From Tridacna crocea (Eukaryota > Mollusca > Bivalvia > Cardiida > Cardiidae): 64,000 nt of DNA. Under the pieces are notes generated by a model. That model ran no database searches. It had not been told where the DNA came from and was given only the letters and a program-made list of their open reading frames with translations. The stretch is taken from assembly GCA_943736015.1 (NCBI GenBank), contig OX031068.1, forward strand, positions 28,962,296-29,026,295. Direction: 5' to 3'. A program made the position numbers and the translations under genes. This document shows, piece after piece, positions 46,501 through 58,500 of this stretch. Within the stretch, counting starts at the first letter, position 1. Each line of letters starts with the position of its first letter.

Positions 46501-49500
46501 CCTGTCCGATCCCTAATTTCTGCCATGGCTTTGTTTCTTTGTTACTCGTACCAACTTGTTAGTAAGAAGGGTTAATGGTAAAAAATTGATACACATTTCC
46601 AGATGAGCATTAGTGAAATCCAGAAAAAAAAAAAAACAAAAAACCGAAAATAAAAATTTTGTCTCTGTGTTGTGGCTGAAATGTGTAACAATGATTGCTG
46701 TGTATTTTCAGATGATTTAATAGAGGTAACTATTGATCCAAATAAACTTGGGGAAGATGATTTGTTTCCATCCAGTATGTTTGAAACAGCAAAATTGAGG
46801 AGTGATGAAGGTACCTCATCTAGTAAACAGCAGGTAGAAAACTTAATGAAAATTACCCAATATATATAGAAAGATTCAATTTTTAATTCTTTACCAAGCA
46901 ATCCTGGGTTTTCATGACTCTGTAAAAGAAGGCTTTTGAAAACATTGTGGGAAAAGGAGAAATGCTGGTAACCAGCATTTTCTCCTTTTCTCATAATGTT
47001 TTGTACTGTTCGCAAAACAAATTTCAATTTTTCATTCATTTTTGATTTGTCATCTGCTAATGCTTTCAATTCAGAATAGTCTAAAATTTTTCGTCTGGTA
47101 AAGACCCTCAGAAAGAAGGCTTTGAAAACTTTTTGCTCACCAGCCTTTTCGCAGTTATCCCACAGTGTTTACTACCTTCGCAAATATAAAAGTTTATCAG
47201 TTTAGCCCTGTTAATATTGTCTTTTGCAAATGCTTTCAATATGGATAAAAATGTTGTTGATTGGTGTAGAGTGAAAACGGTTTTCAATATTGTATGAATA
47301 TACTTAACCCATTACCACATAATCCCTACTTTTGAGAAAGAAGCCTTTAGAAAACATTGTGGGAAAAGGAGAAAATGCTGGTAACCGGCATTTTCTCCTT
47401 TTCCCACATTGTTTTCTACCCTTATCGAAACAAAATGGTTTTCAATATTGTATGAATATACTTAACCCATTACCACACAATCCCTACTTTTGACAACCCT
47501 GAGAAAGAAGCCTTTAAAACATTGTGGGAACATGAGAAAATGCTGGAACCAGCATTTTCTCCTTTTCCCACAATGTTTTCTACCCTTCACAAAGCAAATT
47601 TCAAATTTTCAGTCACTTTAAAGTTTTATTTTGTTGTCTGCAAATGCTTTCGATTTGGACAAACCTAAAACTTTGTTGTTTGGTAATGAGTTAATATTGC
47701 AAAAACCAGTTCACACATCCATGCATTTCTGGAGATTTCTTTTTATTTCTTTTAATTTTCAATTAGATTTTATGACAAGCTTTCCAAGTGATTGGCTCCT
47801 TTAAGACACAAACAAGGTAACATAAATGCTTAGTCTTGGAAGAATGAGTTCTCTTAACCCATTATCCCACAATCCTTACTTTTGACGCCCCTGAGAAAGA
47901 AACCTTTAGAAAACATTGTGGGAAAAGGAGAAAATGCTGGTAACCAGCATTTTCTCCTTTTCCCGCAATGTTTTCTACCCTTCACAAAACAAGTTTCAAA
48001 TTTTCAGTCACTTTTATTTTGTTGTCTGCAAATGCTTTCAATTTGGACAAATTTAAAATTTTGTCGACTTGTAATGAGTTAAATAATGTTGATTAACCTT
48101 TTACCAAGCAATCCCTTCGTTTTAGCAACCCTGATGAAGACACTCTTTGAAAACATTGTGGGAAAAGAAGAAAATGCTGGTTACCACTATTTTTTTCTTT
48201 TTTCACAATGCTCTCAACCCTTCCCAAAGCCGCTTTCAATTTTTGAGTCCCTTCCCTTTCATTTGTAAATGCTTGCAATTCGGACAAGTCTAACATTTTA
48301 TCGTTTGGTAAGGAGTTGATACTTTGAATATTGTCACTACCATGCTAAGACTCAAGCATAAAATAGATGTTTTATAAGGTTTACCTGTTTGCACTTTGCA
48401 CTGGGCTGCCTGACTGTGTAGCTCAGTGATTAGCCTATCTTACTTGTGCTCTGGAGGTTGTGGATTTGACATCCAGTTGCAGCAAACTTTATTTCTGGTG
48501 GTTTTTTTTTGCCGTCTCACGAATGATGCAAATGAGAAAAGTAGTCAGTGGCTTTGGAAAGAAAGTTGTGTCAGTAATGGTGTGAGAAATCCAGGAAACA
48601 GATAGGTGTGTTACAGACCACCATGATATGACTTAACTCATTACCACACGAGAAAATTTTGGACTGGTCCAAACTGAAAGCATTTGCAGACGACAAAATA
48701 AAGATGACTGAAAAATTGAAATTTGTTCTGGAAAGGGTAGAAAACACTGTGGGAAAAGGAGAAAATGCTGGTTACCAGCATTTTCTCCTTTCCCCACAGT
48801 GTTTTCAAAAGGCTTCTTTCTCAGGGGCGTCAAAAGTAGGGATTGTGTGGTAATGGGTTAAGCTGATAAAATGACTTTAAGCTCCCAGTTCAGAAACTTG
48901 CACATGGCTATCAGGGCCTAGCTGTTTCAAGTCATATTTTTGTCTTGATTTGTTTATATTGCAGGAGAGTTTAGAGAAATCCGAAGATGAAAGTGGGGAA
49001 AATTCATCTCATGTTTCTCTTAGTGATTCTGAAGACAATGAAGTGAGAACTTCTGAAGTACTTCAAGGTAATAGAGAGGAAAATAATGATACAGTGAAAA
49101 CATCTGGGTCACAAGGGTTTGATAAAACTTTTGACGAAAGGCCGAAATTTAAAGACTTTGAAGAGAAAGAAAAAAATACTAAAGATGTGTTCTTGAATGA
49201 TGAGAAAAGCCACTTGGACAAAGAGAAGGATAACTATAAAGAGCCTGTAGGAATGGATAAAAAAAAAGTTGCAAATAATAGGGATGAGTCTAAGATTCTC
49301 AGGAATACTGATGAACTAAATAAATGCAGTGCTGAAGATGATGATGATGCTAATGTAAATCTGTCACAAGTGTCAGAAGTGTCACAAGTATCTGAAGTGT
49401 CGCAAGTGTCTGTCACTTCAACTGAGTCACATGTGGTGTCAGAGGATGGGAAAGATTTCAAAGATGACATGCGTAGTCCAAAGGTATCTGATCTTGTGAA

Positions 49501-52500
49501 GGAATATCAGGCCATGGATGAGGTAAGTGCAATGAGTCTTAACCCATCACCACACTATCCTTACTTTTTGACAACCCTGAGAAAGAAGCCTTTAGAAAAC
49601 ATTGTGGGAAAAGGAGAAAATGCTGGTAACCAGCATTTTCTCCTTTTCCCACAATGTTTTCTACCCTTCAAAAAACACATTTCAAATTTTCAGTCACTTT
49701 TATTTTGTCTTTTGCAATTTCTTTCACTTTGGACAAGCCTAAAATATTGTCATTTGGTAATGAGTTAAGGGGGTTTTGTATGTCCCTGTGCTACAATACC
49801 CCAACAAATTGGTTATCAATAAAATTCATTTTGTGTTACCACTGGCCAAGTCATAATGTTGACAGGTCGGTGGACATGCAGAAAATTTTGTTGAATAACA
49901 AAAAGTTCTGATCTTTGTTTGCCTTGTTTGCCTTAACCCATTACCAAACGACAATATTTTAGACTGGTCCAAATTGAAAGCATTTGCAGACGACAAAATA
50001 AAAGTGACTGAAAATTTGAAATTTGTTTTGTGAAGGGTAGAAAACATTGTGGGAAAAGGATCAAATGCTTCTATCTCAGGGGCATCAAAAGTAGGGATTG
50101 TGTGGTATTGGGTTAAGCTGACACGGATTGTTACACTGGCCATTGGTCATATAGATGGATGAATGTGTGACTGGATGGATAGATGAATTGTTTTCGACCG
50201 TGAATAATTTAGTCTTGTGTACCCCCTTTACTCTTTAGCAAACTGCGAACAAAATTTTAAATTTCTCACAATTGATTAAGTTAGGCTCACATGTTATTGG
50301 GCTCTAGCCCTTTACTACATGAACACAAAGTTTAAAAACCTTGAGGAATAAAGTCTTTGAAACATTAGGGTCATTTTAATTTCTTCTCTGCAACTGCTTT
50401 CAGTTTGGACTTGTCTAAATCTATTTCTTATGGTAAAGAGTTTGAGGTTAAAGGTTAGCCTGCATGGAATGTGTAGTGTGTTCTGGATCTACTCTGCAAA
50501 AGGAGCTGTCCACTCAGTATTCATGAAAGAATGCAGCCAAGTCATGAAAGACAGTGTTTGTAAATCTTCATGGTTTTCTTGGATATACTTTCCTTTGTTT
50601 TATGATATTATTGCCAAACTCTAGGCTTCTTAATTGAACAGAATTGAAAAAAAAAAAAAATCATTATTACTATGACATTGTCATTTTTTTCCTTTTTGGG
50701 CACTTGGGAATTTTCCTTTTTTATAAAAAAAATTTATGTATATCTATTGACCCTTTATCCTATAATCCCAAGTTTTAACGACCTTGACGAAATAGATTTT
50801 TGAAATTGCTGGTATCCAGCATTTTCTCTTTTTCTCACATTTTTACCATTTCAGAACCAAATTACAACATTTGAGTCATATTTGAATGATTATTTGTTTA
50901 GTATTACAATTTTTTTTTTCAGTCCAAAATTCGGTTTTCAATCTAGTTAAGGTTTTATTATTTAGCACCTTCTTTATACATGATAAACACGGAAATTCAT
51001 CTTTGAAGACAACATAGAAATACAAATCCTATCTAACTCAGTAATCTTATCCCAAATCCCATCCTAATCGGTTACTCTATCCTAGTCTTAACTCTTTATT
51101 AAATGACAAAATTTCAAATTTGGCCAAATTGTTTTACAACAGTCTTCTGAGTCAAGGACATTAAAACTCGAGATTGTGTGGTAAAGGGTTAACGCATTAT
51201 GATAAATGCATGCTTGCTTTGTGGTGATGGTATTTATGTGTTACAATATTAACTCTTTACCAGACTACAAAATTTTAGACTGGTCCAAATTGAAAGCACT
51301 TGCAGATGACAAAATCAGTTTACCTCAAAAATTGAATTTTTTATCCAGCAGGGTAGAAAACACTGTTGGAAAAGGAGAAAATGCTGGTTTTGCAGCATTT
51401 TCTCCTTTACCTACAATGTTTTCTATGGGCTTTTTTATCTGAGGGTCATTAAAAGCAAGGATTGTTTAGGAAAGGGTTAACTCTTTACCACACAATCCAT
51501 ACTTTTAACGACCCTGAGAAAGAAGCTTTCTGAAAACATTGTGGGAAAAAGAGAAAATGCTGGTAACCAGTAACCAGCATTTTCTCCTTTTCCTACAATG
51601 TTTTCTTCCCTTCCCAAAAGAAATTTCAAATTTCCAGTCACTTTTATTTCGTCGTCTGCAAATGCTTTCAGTTTGGATCCGTCTAAAATTTTGTTGTTTG
51701 GTAAAGGGTTTATGCATGTTTCTTAACTGATCCACTAGATGCTTCAGTCTTTACCAAACAACAAATTGTTGGACTGGACCAAATTCAAAGCATCTGCAGA
51801 CGACAAGTTAAATCTTGGTAATATGATGATTTCTGACTTTCATAGGTCAGAAAATATTGTGGCTAAAGGAGAAAATACTGGTGCATTTTCTCCTTTTCTC
51901 ATAATATTTTCTATAGGCTTCTTTCTCAGGGTCATTAACTCATTACCAAACAACAATATTTTAGGCTTGTCCAAACCGAAAGCATTTGCAGATGACAAAA
52001 TAAAAGAGACTGAAATTTTGAAATTTGTTTTGGTAACCACCATTTTCTCCTTTTCCTACACCTTTTTCTGAAGGCATCTTTCCCAGGGTCGTCAAAAGTA
52101 GGGATTGTTTGGTAATGGGTTAAAAGTTTAACTTAAAGGTTAATTTAGCATTCTATTAGATTAGAAAATGTTTATAAAGAAGCATACTTCCATAAACATG
52201 TTGTTAGAAATATGAAAAAATATGTGGGATGCCCTGGAAAAAGGTGCTTTAAGTCTTTACAAAACAACAAAATTTTGGGCTTGTCCAAATCGAAAGCATT
52301 TGCAGACGACAAAATAAAAGTGACTGTAAAACTAAAATTTGGTTTGGGAAGGGTAGAAAACATTGTGGGAACAGGAGAAAATGCTGGTTACCAGCATTTT
52401 CTCCTTTTCCCATGATGTTTTCTATAGGCTTCTTTCTCAGGGTTGTTAAAAGTGGACGTTGTGTGGTAATGGGTTAATGCATCTATGTGATACAGTTTAC

Positions 52501-55500
52501 ACAAGCAAGTGCTCACATAAAAACCATTTTGCTCTGTAAAAACCATTTTGTTTAGCTCTATACTGAATGACAAAAATGTACTCTGGTCCAAATTGAAAGC
52601 ACTTGCAGAAGACAAATTACTAGTATATGTAACCCGGAAATTGAAATTTGTTTCCAGCAGGGTAGAAAACATTGTGGGAAAAGGAGAAAATACTGATTTC
52701 AAAAAGCTTCTATCACAGGGTCGTTAAAAGTCGTGATTGTGTGGTAAAGAGTTAATTAATAATTGACTAGAGTACATGTACAAGGTTGAGTGATCCTGTG
52801 GTCAGTGGCAAAAAGTTTTGACCTATGTCTGAGTCTTCACAGACCCTCAAGATAGAGGGAGTGATTTTGGTTTCAAAATTGAAAAATATTAATAATTCTC
52901 CAGCAAACCCTATGTTGTGGGTACTCATTAGAATCGTCTCTCTGAGACGATTCTAATGAGTACCCACAACATAGGATTTAGTGGAGACATAATGATTTTA
53001 GAATACCATCACTCCCTCTTATCTGGAACTCTGCATCATGGACTGCACAAGCTTACAAGAATTGATACTTTTTGCAGATGCATTAACTCTTTACCACACA
53101 ATCCTGACTTTTAATGACCCTGACATGGAAACCTTTTGAAAACACTGTAGGAAAAAGAGAAAAAGCTTGTAACCAGCATTTTCTCCTTTTCCCACAACAT
53201 TTTCTACCCTTCCCAAGACAAATTTTCAATTTTTGAGCCATACTTATGTTGTCATCTTTAAATGCTTTCAATTTGGACAGGTCTACAATTTTGCCATTTG
53301 GCAAAAGTTAAACTTCATTTCACAAAGGATATAATGTAAGTTTCCATTGACATTTGGAGACAGTAATCATTTTTTGATGACTATAAATGTTCCTCATTTG
53401 ACTCTAAACAGATAATTGCTGCAGACTCCTCTTGGAGACTGACCTTGAAAAACTTGGGTAACACCCAGGTACAGGTGAGTTTAGTGACCTTCATGTTTGA
53501 CCATCATTTCATTGGTTATTTCATCACACACTAGACAAGTGTGGTCAGTTAGATTCTATCTTGACATGTATAATTTGCCTTACATTTTTATTTTTTCTGA
53601 ATTTTTTATTTAGTTTAGTTTCATTTTGCTTTATTCTTTTTCTTTTGCCTTTCTAAGAATACTAGTATGCATAATAGTTTCTTTATTTTCTTTCTTTTAT
53701 TATCATTTTTCTGTTTTGCAAAGTTTTGTTCTTTGTGTACATATATCTTTTGTCTTGTTAGAGATTCAATCAACATGTACATGTTTCATCTTGACAAGTT
53801 TCATAGGTGTTCTGTATGTCCCCCTTTGTAATGGCAGATAACTGTATTTCAGAAGTATCCCTTTGACTTGTTTGATAATATAAATTAGCCCTCTTTCAAC
53901 CTGCCTTAAGTCTCCCTTAAATCTCTCTATGATAATTACATAATTATAGAACATTGAATTCACTTTCGCTAATGAGAACATTGAATTCGTTTTTGCTAGT
54001 GAGAACATTGAATTCGCTTTCGCTAGTGAGAAGATTAAACTGTGTATGTCTGCCTTTGATGTGTAAGATACTTGTTTTGCATTTAATTTATTCTCCCTGT
54101 CCCTAGTTAGAAAGTTTTGCTACATGGAAAGATAGAGGGGAACAAAACTGAATTCAAATACAAATATATTGCTTTCATATGGTACTCTAGATCTTCTTTG
54201 TGCATGCTTCTAACCACTTATTAAAATTTTCATTGAATGCTCTTTTAGTTTGTTGCTAATATACTAACATAACAATTTCAACCTTGACACAGCAATGCAG
54301 TATTCTATCTGCTTTGTTGATGGTGCAAATATAGATCAAACTGCACAAAATATGCAGTGTGATCTTAACCAACTCTTTTGATTATTTGGTAATGCCAAGG
54401 TCACAAATAAAACAGGTGCCGGACAATTTCTTCCAACTTTGGTGATTCAAAGATTGGAGTCATCGTCCGGGTGCTGTACGATTTTAAGACACATTGCTCA
54501 AGCAGTCACAAATCAAATAGGTACCAGATGGCAGTTTCTTCAGAAACAGTGCATGCACTATTCAGTTCAGTAAGGCACCTGGCAGCCACAAAACGGACAT
54601 CATGTGGTGACTGGATGGCAACATGATGGCGCTTGTTCGGATATCTTTCAGACATTCGCTGTCTGGACACCAAGCGGACACATAAAGATGACAGAGCCAG
54701 ACGATGAGTTGACGGGCTCTCTGATGGCCCGATAATCACCTTGTTGCCGTCCAATTATAATATTTTTCTAAACCTCGAACAGGCTGTGAACGGCTTCTCA
54801 AGACTGAACTGACGCTGTCCAAATTGAACTGCCACTGGATGGTCGCCGTGCAGTCCCTGGATGATTGTGTCTAAATCTACAGAAAAACTAGCCATCTGGC
54901 AGCAGTTCATTATTTGTGTCTGGGGCATAAACCATTGTGGTCTAAAAAGCATCATTGTAATATCAATACCCTGAACACTTCACTGAAAAATATCATCACA
55001 CTTGTCTACTTCCATACTCTACCAATCAACAAAATTTTTTACTTGTCCAAATTTAAAGCATTTCCAGACAACAAATTGATTGTGGCTCACATGATAATAT
55101 TTGCCTCTGAAAGGGTAGAAAACATTGTGGGAAAAGGAGAAAATGCTGGTCAGCAGCATTTTCTCCTTTTCGTACAAAGTTTACAAAAGTCTTTCCTGTA
55201 AGGGTAGTTAAAACATGGGATGGTATGGTAAAGTATTGATTCTTTGCAACACAGTTCCGTGTTTTTACAATTCTGAGGAAAGGAGCATATGCAATGTTAT
55301 TTAGACCACTCCTTAATGCATAGCTTCATCCCGTACAATAACTGATGGCTGCGTTGGGGTGATGGTTATGGTATTGGTCTTTTAAAACTAGAACAACAAG
55401 GTTTCTGCCATTGGTTCAAGCAAAAATGGCAAGAAAAGGAGAATATTCTGGTAATCGGCATTAACTCCTTTACACATGTCATTTTCTACCCAGTTGTCAA

Positions 55501-58500
55501 CAAAGTCCATGATTTATTAGCTTGGCTGTTTTCCAAGAAAACAAGGAGTTATTTATGTAGCCTTGGTGGGGGCCTTGTTGTCTGTGTCATCGTGCAAAAA
55601 GTTGGCATTTTGTAATATATATGTTACTAGTGAAGGTATATACTTGGTAATTGAGCCAGTTGTTAACCCTTAGGCTACTGAGTGTGGTATGCTGACCTAT
55701 TGCGGACAGTGTAGATTAAGATCAGACTGCACAGAATGTGCAGTCTGATCTTGGATCAACACTGTTGTATTAGTAGATATTATTTCCCAAACCATAATTT
55801 TGATTTAGCAATTTTTGGGTGTTTATCCATCCAATTTGTTTAACCCATTACCACACAATCCCTACTTTTGACGACCCTGAAAAAGAAGCCTTCAGAAAAC
55901 ATTGTGGGAAAAGGAGAAAATGCTGGTAACCAGCATTTTCTTCTTTTCCCAGAATGTTTTCTACTCTTCACAAAACAAATTCCAAATTTTCAGTCACTTT
56001 TATTTTGTTGTCTGCAAATGCTTTGGATTTGGACAAGCCTAAAATATTGTTGTTTGGTAATGAGTTAACTAATAAATTAGTATTAGTAAAACAATATAGC
56101 TGCATGACACACGCTAAAATATGTTCTAAAGAGATAAAGTGTTTCTAACACTTGAAAAGGCAATAGCCGAAATATTGAACAATAAAGAGTGCTATTTTTC
56201 ATAGTGTTTGGTAAATGGTTCAGCACTTGCAGCCAAGAATTAGCACCTGCATGTGGTACTGTTGTTTCAATTGTAATGGGTTGTCTGCAAATGCATTCAA
56301 TTTGAATGAGTCTAAAAGTTTATTGTCTCCTAAAGGGTAAATATGCTAAAAATCTTCGAAAATCACTTTGGACTTGATACTAGGAATGCAAACGAGCTGT
56401 GTTCTGCAAAAAAAAAACAGGTTTAGTGCATTTGGCGTGATGTGTCGTACCAAACAAGGTTTTTAACTATAATGGAACCATAATATCCATTTGTGTATTG
56501 CCTCTTTACCAAACAGGGCAATTTTAGACTGTGCCAGATTGAAAGCATTTGCAGACAACAAATCAGATGTTGCTAAAATGATGATTTCTCTTTTTCATCC
56601 AGTAGAAAACATTTTGGGAAAAGGAGAAAATGCTGGTTACCAGCATTTTCTCCTTTTCCCATAATGTTTTCAAAAGCATTCATTCTTGGGGTTGCTAAAA
56701 GTCAGGACAGCATGTTGAAGGATTAAATAAATGGACTTTTAGGTAGAATAGTCTTTAGACATATAGAAAATTTAACAATAGCAAAAAGTGTGACCCATGT
56801 CAGCCTGTGTGTTATTATTTTGTATTCTCACTGTAGTGGAATATACGTGGTATGCGAGATGGATTGGCAAAGGAGGAGAAACAGTTGCTAAAAGAGAGAG
56901 GCAGGCAGGAGAGGCTAGCTATGTCTATTACAGACCAAATGCACACTGAAGCTCAGGTAAAGAAGTATTTGTTATAAGGAATGTAGAGATTTTTTTTTGT
57001 GGAGTTATGGTATACAAATAAGTCTATCTACACTCTGTATAATTCAACAGACTACAAAACTAAATGATTTTATCAGCATATTTATACCCCCTCAAAAACG
57101 AATGGTTTTTTTTTTTTGGGGGGGGGGATATAGTTGAAAATTAGATGATTTGTACCAAATAAAGTTATAATGAGTTTTAAGTTTTCTGTTAAACTTTATG
57201 AATCAATTATTGGATTTTTCTTTTTCATTTTATAATACCCAGAGAAAATGAATTTAGCTATTATTTGAACGTCCAGATTGGAATAGAACTGAATAGAAAA
57301 ACATTACAAAATCTTGTACACATGAGTTTTTTTTAAAACAAGTTTGACAGCAAAAGTAGTTCTGGCAATACATGAATCTTTTTTTTTCAGAATAAGGCAA
57401 TGTGAATGAAAACAACTAGGATTGATATATCTTGTTATGAAAATGTTAATAGATGTACTTTCATCTTATTTTGCATCCATTAATTTCATGGAGTGTTCAA
57501 AATGATTTAATTTTTTTCATTCATGTTTACCGGTTACTAGGAACTTCTGCAGCTGTTTGGTATTCCTTATATTGTAAGTCCCACAGAGGCTGAAGCCCAG
57601 TGTGCACAACTTGACTACAGTAAACAAACACAGGGAACCATCACTGATGACAGCGACATCTGGTTATTTGGCGGTACTTGTGTCTACAAAAACTTCTTTA
57701 ATCAGCAAAAATATGTGGAGTGCTTTAGGTTTGTGAAACGAATTTGATTTTTTGAGTTTTTTATTTTTTTTTTACAGACAATGAGGGCAGAGTTTCAAAT
57801 GTTCTAATAACGATACAGGAAATTCTTTAACTCTTGACCAAACCATAGGGGTCCGCAGTTTGACTCCTGTCACGATAGACTATAATACATGTATTATAAA
57901 TTTCATTTATGATATATAGTCTATGGGTGACACTGACAGGTATCAAACTACCAACCCCTATGTACCAAACTACAAATTTTTACACTGGTCCAAATTGAAA
58001 GCATTTCTAGATGACAAAAAAAACATGACTCAAAAAATAGAAATTCATTCTAGGAATTGTTATACATCTGTAATCATAAAAGATACTGAAAGGACAAGCA
58101 TTAGTAGAAAAGGAAGATTTCTTTTTGAAAGTAGCAAAAGGGTAACTTGTCCTCTTTTAGCACAATGTTTCAAAGTGTGTCTTTCTCATGGAAGTGATTT
58201 GTCTCTCTCTGTAGCTCATAGCCTTTAAACTTTTACCAAACAATCCCTGGTTTTTATGACCCAGAGGAAGAAGCCTTCTGAAAACATTGTGGGAAAAGGA
58301 GAAAAAACTGGTAACCAGTATTTTCTCTTTCTCCCACAGTGTTTTCTACTGTACTGAAGTCAAGTTTCAATTTTTGAGCCCCATTTATTTTGTCATCTGC
58401 ATATTCTTTCAATTTGGACAAGTCCTAAATTTTGTTGTTTGGTAAAGAGGTAATTTTAGAAAGCTTGACAGATTTTGTTTCTTCTAAAATTAAAAACTCA

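Noticed and set aside
54506..54955. Minus-strand frames of 82 and 66 codons in the GC-richer block
   Set aside because: No motif, no splice context and no similarity I recognise.
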